Assembly: GCF_900111495.1 (NCBI RefSeq)
Contig: NZ_FOIU01000002.1
Span: 372,001-436,000, forward strand
Direction: 5' to 3'
From: Chryseobacterium wanjuense
GTDB taxonomy: Bacteria; Bacteroidota; Bacteroidia; Flavobacteriales; Weeksellaceae
Length of the DNA stretch: 64,000 nt
A model generated the notes under the pieces. That model was given only the letters and a program-made list of their open reading frames with translations. It ran no database searches and was not told the origin of the DNA. The translations under genes were made by a program, and so were the position numbers. This document shows positions 59,667-64,000 of the stretch, piece by piece (position 1 is the stretch's first letter; each line of letters begins with the position of its first letter).

Positions 59667-59698
59667 ATTAGTGAAAAATTAGTGATATTCGTGTTTAA
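59667..59698. repeat. Intergenic GTG-type repeat, copy 2
   Basis: The stretch TTAGTGAAAAATTAGTG followed by ATTCGTGTTTA is closely similar to 27371-27401. The rest of the 59443-59701 gap has only the terminator and AT-rich DNA, with a short GC-richer patch near 59605. Confidence 0.5.
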
Positions 59699-59701
59699 TG
59701 T

Positions 59702-60187
59702 TTATTTTAAAATTTCTTCCAACTGATTCAATCCCATTTTAAAACCTTCCTCAAAGCCCATTTCCAACAATTGTTTCATCGCTTCTGTAGAAGAAAAATG
59801 AATATTAACCGTTACTTTCGTTCCTTCCTCCACTCCGGTAAAACCAAAAAGCCATTTCGCTTCCGGAAAATCAGGATTTACATTACCATTCTCATCACAG
59901 AATGTATCGGTGCCGTCAAAACTCCTGTGTTCCATGATTTCACGGTATTTCACCTGGGCATAATGCCTTTCACCTTCCGGGCCAACCATTGAATACAGCC
60001 AAACGCCGCCTTCTTTGAAATCCTGTTTTTTTGTCTCGCATTTCCATGGTTTTGGAGCCCACCACTGATCCAACAATTCAGCTTTGGTGAAATAATTCCA
60101 TACTTTTGAAACATCTGCATGATAAATTTTCATAACATATACAGTGTTCGATTCAAAATCTTTGTTAAAAATGATATTCGATTCCAT
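59702..60187 (-). CDS. SRPBCC/AHSA1-type protein
   Basis: A 161-residue protein of the START/SRPBCC superfamily, AHSA1-like (activator of Hsp90 ATPase homologue) group. Family pattern: DVSKVWNYFTKAELLDQWWA, then KKQDFKEGGVWLYSMVGPEG, a RSFDGTDTF turn and KVTVNIHFSSTEAMKQLLEM with the closing helix GFKMGLNQLEEIL. It forms a small ligand-binding cavity; the ligand is unknown. It is a single gene with the box TAGCTTTG (60215-60208) 20 nt before the ATG. Confidence 0.88.
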   Translation of the reverse strand: MESNIIFNKDFESNTVYVMKIYHADVSKVWNYFTKAELLDQWWAPKPWKCETKKQDFKEGGVWLYSMVGPEGERHYAQVKYREIMEHRSFDGTDTFCDENGNVNPDFPEAKWLFGFTGVEEGTKVTVNIHFSSTEAMKQLLEMGFEEGFKMGLNQLEEILK

Positions 60188-60207
60188 AATAATAATTTTG
60201 TTTAAAA

Positions 60208-60215
60208 CAAAGCTA
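60208..60215 (-). promoter_or_regulatory. -7 box of the SRPBCC gene
   Basis: TAGCTTTG on the minus strand, 20 nt before the ATG at 60187. Confidence 0.55.
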
Positions 60216-60394
60216 CTTCTTTATTGTGGTACGCATCTTTTCATATGACAAGTAATTTAAAATTTATAAATAAATGTTAAAAATCACTCTTTTAAGAAAA
60301 ATTATACAATTTTTTGGCTCGTTTTTTGTTTATCAAGTCTTAAAATAATTAATTTTAACATTCACTTTTTTAAAAAACTCATAAAATAAAGTAA

Positions 60395-61942
60395 ATGAAT
60401 AATAAATTCATCCCAATAATCTCGGTGTTTATGACAATTTCACTGATTGTCTTCGTTACGCTCCAGTTTTATTGGCTGAAAGGTTATTATGGTGCCCTTG
60501 AGCAGGATTTTTCAAACAAAACGTATTCTGCTTTAGAAAGCATTTCAAAGAATATTAATGAAATAGAGACTGACAAATATTTAAACCAAAACTTCAGAGG
60601 TTTCAGGGATAATATTGTAGCCAATAGTAATCAGCCATCGTTAACGGCGATTCAGCAGGTAGAAGATTCCGGAACCCAGAGACAGATCATCTATTCAAAA
60701 AATATTATTGAAAAAACGCAGCTTCCCATCTCCCAGAAAGGAGATTCTATAAAGCTCACCACTTTATACACGGACGAAGCGGCTTATAAAATAAAAAGAG
60801 ATACGACCAACCGCGAGCTTTTGACCGCTGAAATCAATCACGACATCGAAAGTGGCGATTACACGGTAAAAGAATTTGCTAAAGTCTACGGAAACAACCT
60901 TCCTATCGCAAAAAGAGTGGACGGAAAAGTTCTGGATTCTGTTATTACAAAAGAATTAAGAATAAGAGGCATCAGTGCAAAATTCGGCTACGGAATTATT
61001 GATAAAAATAATAAACTGACGAGCGTTGTCAATAAAGATTATAAAGAAAAAAAGGACTATAACACCTACAGTTATCCCCTTTTTACAGACCAGAAAGAAA
61101 GAACACTCTACAGTCTGGCTTTGGTTTTCCCTAAGAAAGAATATTCTTTGGCAAAGGACAACTGGCCGATGCTGTTGGGAACTTTCCTTTCGCTATTGAC
61201 AATTTTGGGAATTTACATTATTTCCATTAATTATATGATGAAGCAGAAAAAACTGGCAGAGGTAAAAACAGATTTTATCAACAATATGTCTCACGAGTTT
61301 AAGACTCCGCTAGCGACGATTTCGGTAGCAACAGATTCTTTGGCCAATGATAAAATTGCCACCAATCCTGATAAGGTAAAATATTATTCAGAATTGATCA
61401 AGCAGGAAAATCTGAGGATGAAAAAACAGGTGGAGAACGTATTGAACATGTCTAAGCTTGAGCGTAATGAAGTAAAATTATTCCTAAAGGAAACCAACGT
61501 AAGAGAACTCATCAGAAAGACAACGGAATCTTTTAATCTGATTGTTAAGCAAAGAAACGGAACGCTTACGCAGGAATTTAATGCTACGGATTATATTTTC
61601 AAAATTGATGAATTTCATATTTCCAATATGCTGGTGAATCTTTTGGACAATGCCAATAAATATTCGCCGGAAGCCCCTGAAATTTCAATAAAAACAAGAA
61701 ATGAAGGACATTATTATGTAATGGAAATCTCCGATAAAGGAATGGGAATGGAAACCCAGAATAAAACGAAAATTTTCGAGAAATTCTTTAGAGAAGAGAC
61801 CGGAAATATTCACAACGTAAAAGGACAAGGGTTAGGACTTTCTTACGTGAAAAAAATTGTAGAGCTTCATAAAGGGCTGATTATTGTAGACTCCCACAAA
61901 GGAAAAGGAAGTACGTTTACCATAAAATTGCCGATGAGCTAA
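60395..61942 (+). CDS. Sensor histidine kinase
   Basis: A 515-residue membrane histidine kinase. Two membrane helices (residues about 6-28 and 257-282) flank a periplasmic sensor of about 225 residues with no recognisable PAS or other named domain. There is no HAMP domain: the second helix leads almost directly to the HisKA region with the phospho-acceptor His300 (FINNMSHEFKTPLATISVAT). The ATPase domain has the N box NMLVNLLDNANKYSPEA, G1 ISDKGMGME, F box KIFEKFFREE and G2 GQGLGLSYVKKIV. The response regulator lies 167 nt downstream. The signal sensed is unknown; the metal-type proteins downstream are a hint. Confidence 0.92.
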   Translation: MNNKFIPIISVFMTISLIVFVTLQFYWLKGYYGALEQDFSNKTYSALESISKNINEIETDKYLNQNFRGFRDNIVANSNQPSLTAIQQVEDSGTQRQIIYSKNIIEKTQLPISQKGDSIKLTTLYTDEAAYKIKRDTTNRELLTAEINHDIESGDYTVKEFAKVYGNNLPIAKRVDGKVLDSVITKELRIRGISAKFGYGIIDKNNKLTSVVNKDYKEKKDYNTYSYPLFTDQKERTLYSLALVFPKKEYSLAKDNWPMLLGTFLSLLTILGIYIISINYMMKQKKLAEVKTDFINNMSHEFKTPLATISVATDSLANDKIATNPDKVKYYSELIKQENLRMKKQVENVLNMSKLERNEVKLFLKETNVRELIRKTTESFNLIVKQRNGTLTQEFNATDYIFKIDEFHISNMLVNLLDNANKYSPEAPEISIKTRNEGHYYVMEISDKGMGMETQNKTKIFEKFFREETGNIHNVKGQGLGLSYVKKIVELHKGLIIVDSHKGKGSTFTIKLPMS

Positions 61943-62109
61943 AATAAATGATAAAAAAGATAAGTGATAAACCAGACTAAATGTCTTGTAATTTTAAAAT
62001 TTAATGCTAATCACTTATCAATAATAAAATATTAACCAATAAACAAAATATAGAAGAAAAAAGAGTGACTGGATTCATTCTTAATTTTAATTTTTAATTT
62101 TTTAAAACT

Positions 62110-62796
62110 ATGAGCAACAGAATATTATTAGTAGAAGACGACCAAAGTTTCGGGGCAGTGTTGAAGGATTATTTAACGATAAATAATTTCGAAGTTACTC
62201 TTGCCACAGATGGTGAACAAGGATTAAAAGAATTTACGGAGAATGAATTCGACATTTGTATTTTCGACGTGATGATGCCTAAAAAAGACGGGTTTTCATT
62301 GGCAGAAGACGTAAAAAAAATAGATAAAAATACTCCCATTATTTTCCTTACGGCAAGAAATATGAGAGAAGATATATTGAAAGGCTATCAGTTGGGCGCG
62401 GATGATTACATCACAAAACCATTTGATACGGAATTACTTTTGTATAAAATCAAAGCAATTCTTCAGAGAAGCTCTACGTTGGAAAACGAAGAGCAGGAGC
62501 AGTTCAAGATCAGCAATATTTTCTTCGATTCCATGCTTAGACAATTGAGAGTGGGCGACAACGAATACAAGCTTTCACCAAAAGAAAACGAACTTTTGAA
62601 GCTTCTTTGCATCCACAGAAACGATTTCATGCCGAGAGATCTGGCTTTAAGGAAAATCTGGAAAAAAGAAAACTACTTCACAGCAAGAAGTATGGACGTT
62701 TATATCGCCAAGCTTCGTAAGCTGTTGAAAGACGACGAAGGGTTGGAAATTATCAATGTTCATGGCGAAGGATTCAGACTTTTAGTTAAGAATTAA
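62110..62796 (+). CDS. OmpR-type response regulator
   Basis: A 228-residue response regulator. The receiver has acidic Glu9, Asp10 and Asp11 (LLVEDDQSF), the phospho-acceptor Asp53 (CIFDVMMPKKDG), Thr81 and Lys103 (YITKPF). The winged-helix DNA-binding domain follows from about residue 130 (YKLSPKENELLKLLCIHRND, RSMDVYIAKLRKLLKDDEGL, IINVHGEGFRLLV). It is the natural partner of the histidine kinase before it. An inverted repeat that overlaps the next promoter lies just after its stop codon. Confidence 0.95.
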   Translation: MSNRILLVEDDQSFGAVLKDYLTINNFEVTLATDGEQGLKEFTENEFDICIFDVMMPKKDGFSLAEDVKKIDKNTPIIFLTARNMREDILKGYQLGADDYITKPFDTELLLYKIKAILQRSSTLENEEQEQFKISNIFFDSMLRQLRVGDNEYKLSPKENELLKLLCIHRNDFMPRDLALRKIWKKENYFTARSMDVYIAKLRKLLKDDEGLEIINVHGEGFRLLVKN

Positions 62797-62820
62797 TTTC
62801 AAAATAACATTATAAATGTA

Positions 62821-62858
62821 AAATTAGCAAAACAATTAAAAATGTTTTGCTAATTTTG
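62821..62858 (+). promoter_or_regulatory. Perfect 14-bp inverted repeat fused to a -7 box
   Basis: The arms AAATTAGCAAAACA (62821-62834) and TGTTTTGCTAATTT (62843-62856) pair perfectly across 8 nt. The right arm overlaps TAATTTTG (62851-62858), the -7 box of the next gene, 17 nt before its ATG at 62876. It may be the terminator of the two-component genes, an operator, or both. Confidence 0.6.
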
Positions 62859-62875
62859 TTTCATACCAGAAGATA

Positions 62876-63520
62876 ATGAAGAATACATTTTTAGGCATTA
62901 TTGCCATCTCAATACTTACCATTTCCTGCAAAAAAGACGAAAGAGCCACTTATATAGAGGAGGAAGCCGCCATTCAGCAACCGAATGTTGCTGTGAATAA
63001 CACGCCAAAACCGTCCCTTTTGGATCAGGCGGGAATTCAGAACACACAAAATCCTACGGCAGCAACTGCGACTGCTCCGGGAATGAACCCTCCTCACGGA
63101 CAGCCGGGACACCGATGTGACATCCCAGTTGGACAACCTTTGAACAGCAAGCCCGCTCCTGCCCAACAGCAAGGAACTCAAAACGTAACGGTAAATGCCA
63201 ACCAAGGTCAGACGATACAAATCGATCCGAATGCTCTGCAGCCCGGAAAATTCCAGGTTGACAATAATGGAAAAGCAAAAACGATAAAAACAGCAAAAGG
63301 AATGAATCCTCCCCACGGAGAACCAGGTCATAGATGTGATATTCCTGTCGGGCAACCTTTGAACAGTAAGCCTGCTCCGGCTCCACAACCAGTGCAGACT
63401 GTCACTCAAAATACTCCGGCTCCAGCACCCGCTCCCACTGGTCCGAAACCTGCAGTGAACCCTCCTCATGGAGAGCCATGGCATAATTGTGCCGTAAAAG
63501 TAGGAGAAGCATTACCATAA
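62876..63520 (+). CDS. Lipoprotein with three NPPHGxPxHxC motifs
   Basis: A 214-residue probable lipoprotein (signal ending ILTISC; Cys18 followed by KKDER). The mature chain is Pro/Gln/Ala/Asn-rich and likely disordered, but it carries the motif NPPHG(Q/E)P(G/W)H(R/N)C three times, at nt 63080-63163, 63299-63382 and 63455-63517. The first two copies are almost identical over 28 residues (HRCDIPVGQPLNSKPAPA) and the last is shorter (HNCAVKVGEALP) and ends the protein. Each unit has two His and one Cys, a pattern suited to metal or heme. It follows a two-component system and precedes a Cys/His-rich gene. No known function. Confidence 0.75.
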   Translation: MKNTFLGIIAISILTISCKKDERATYIEEEAAIQQPNVAVNNTPKPSLLDQAGIQNTQNPTAATATAPGMNPPHGQPGHRCDIPVGQPLNSKPAPAQQQGTQNVTVNANQGQTIQIDPNALQPGKFQVDNNGKAKTIKTAKGMNPPHGEPGHRCDIPVGQPLNSKPAPAPQPVQTVTQNTPAPAPAPTGPKPAVNPPHGEPWHNCAVKVGEALP

Positions 63521-63539
63521 TTTTTGTATTTTTACATCC

Positions 63540-63908
63540 GTGAAACTATTTCAGATCATAGCAATTGTTTTCTGTTTGGGGATTTTTTTAATTCCTAAAG
63601 ATAATTTCTATGCTCAGATTTCACAGGAAAACTGTTGTAAATCCGAATCCGGAATGGATTGCTGCAAAACCGATCACCACCAGCACTCTCAAGACAGTCA
63701 CAACAAAAAAGAACAAAAATCTTCTTGCAACGACGATTGCTGTTCAAGCTGTGTGGCTTGTTACACCTTCATAGAAACTCCTTTTTCGAAGAGTTTACAG
63801 TTAGAGTATTCATATTACAAATCCAATAAAAACTTACAGTTTCAATATTCAGATCCGTATATTTCAGATCGTTTGAAAGAGATTTGGCAGCCGCCGAAAA
63901 TAGGTTAA
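63540..63908 (+). CDS. Exported Cys/His-rich protein
   Basis: A 122-residue protein starting with GTG at 63540. A signal segment (LFQIIAIVFCLGIFLI) is followed by FYAQ. The mature part is rich in Cys and His: NCCKSESGMDCCKTDHHQHS, then CNDDCCSSCVACYTF. Its C-terminus ends SDRLKEIWQPPKIG, a Pro-Pro ending seen in small proteins (DUF6660-like) that stand upstream of metal-efflux and TonB receptor genes in Flavobacteriia. Periplasmic binding of copper, zinc or another soft metal is likely. The assignment to a named family is tentative. Confidence 0.7.
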   Translation: MKLFQIIAIVFCLGIFLIPKDNFYAQISQENCCKSESGMDCCKTDHHQHSQDSHNKKEQKSSCNDDCCSSCVACYTFIETPFSKSLQLEYSYYKSNKNLQFQYSDPYISDRLKEIWQPPKIG

Positions 63909-63992
63909 TTAAAAAATGTAATCATGTATCAGTTTATCTATGATTGTTAAACTGTTACATCAAATTCAATTAATCTAAAATTTTTAAACAAA

Positions 63993-64000
63993 ATGAAATT
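63993..64000 (+). CDS. Start of a gene cut by the window edge
   Basis: ATGAAATT begins at 63993, an ATG AAA start like many here, after an AT-rich gap of 84 nt. Only two codons are visible, so nothing can be said about the product; by context a metal-related TonB receptor or efflux gene is possible. Confidence 0.35.

Noticed and set aside
62909..63484. 191-residue frame on the minus strand inside the NPPHG lipoprotein gene
   Set aside because: It mirrors the Pro/Gln-rich repeats of the real gene, which has a lipoprotein signal, a promoter and conserved units.
1..64000. Prophage, integrative element, tRNA or rRNA genes
   Set aside because: No integrase, transposase, phage structural gene, attachment repeat, rRNA stretch or convincing tRNA cloverleaf was seen on either strand.

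Overview
The window comes from an AT-rich Bacteroidota chromosome, most likely Chryseobacterium or a close relative in the Weeksellaceae. The evidence is the TAnnTTTG -7 promoter boxes, the near absence of Shine-Dalgarno sequences, several proteins with the type-B C-terminal sorting domain of the type IX secretion system (T9SS), an exosortase F pair, a Rho factor with a long disordered insert, and many Flavobacteriia-specific families (DUF4271, DUF4293, DUF4296, DUF5689, DUF6146, DUF6702). It is a normal chromosomal stretch. I saw no phage, integrase, IS transposase, CRISPR array, rRNA or tRNA.

Layout. 0.1-4.8 kb: small lipoproteins or secreted proteins, a GH3-family protein and an MFS transporter. 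4.8-18.6 kb: five large paralogous secreted proteins with type-B T9SS signals, interrupted by dnaB and rnhA. 18.7-21.8 kb: a nitroreductase followed by nadB and nadC (de novo NAD synthesis). 22-27.3 kb: a TonB-dependent receptor, a small membrane protein, asd and a CDF metal transporter. 27.4-32.3 kb: exosortase XrtF with its partner, divergent from an AmgK-like kinase, a stand-alone RapZ C-terminal domain and a MurU-like nucleotidyltransferase, followed by a LOG-family protein and a DUF6702 protein. 32.4-38.2 kb: a DUF5689 lipoprotein and TonB receptor facing a secreted endonuclease/phosphatase-family enzyme. 38.2-46.6 kb: superoxide dismutase, Rho, DUF4293, an M28 peptidase, an MsbA-like ABC exporter, and DUF1801 and DJ-1/PfpI proteins. 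46.6-51.3 kb (minus strand): rsfS, ftsH, a LUD-domain protein, cdsA and psd. 51.4-59.5 kb: birA; a minus-strand run of polyprenol-phosphate mannosyltransferase, DUF4296, tgt and an LptF/G permease; then DUF4271, hemD and an S9 oligopeptidase. 59.7-64 kb: an SRPBCC protein, a histidine kinase and response regulator, a lipoprotein with three NPPHG motifs, a Cys/His-rich exported protein, and the first codons of another gene.

The points most worth a second look are: (1) the mosaic T9SS paralogues, where two N-terminal types and two C-terminal types occur in every combination; (2) the AmgK/RapZ-C/MurU trio, which suggests cell-wall sugar recycling with a built-in amino-sugar sensor; (3) a 2.25-kb segment carrying xrtF and the amgK-like gene, bounded by nested inverted REP-like repeats with a 31-nt perfect match; (4) three 33-nt intergenic palindromes with compensated arm changes; (5) starts lying only 4-9 nt after the -7 box, and terminators fused to promoters; (6) the NPPHGxPxHxC lipoprotein beside a two-component system. 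All functional statements are read from sequence motifs and gene context; no database search was run.
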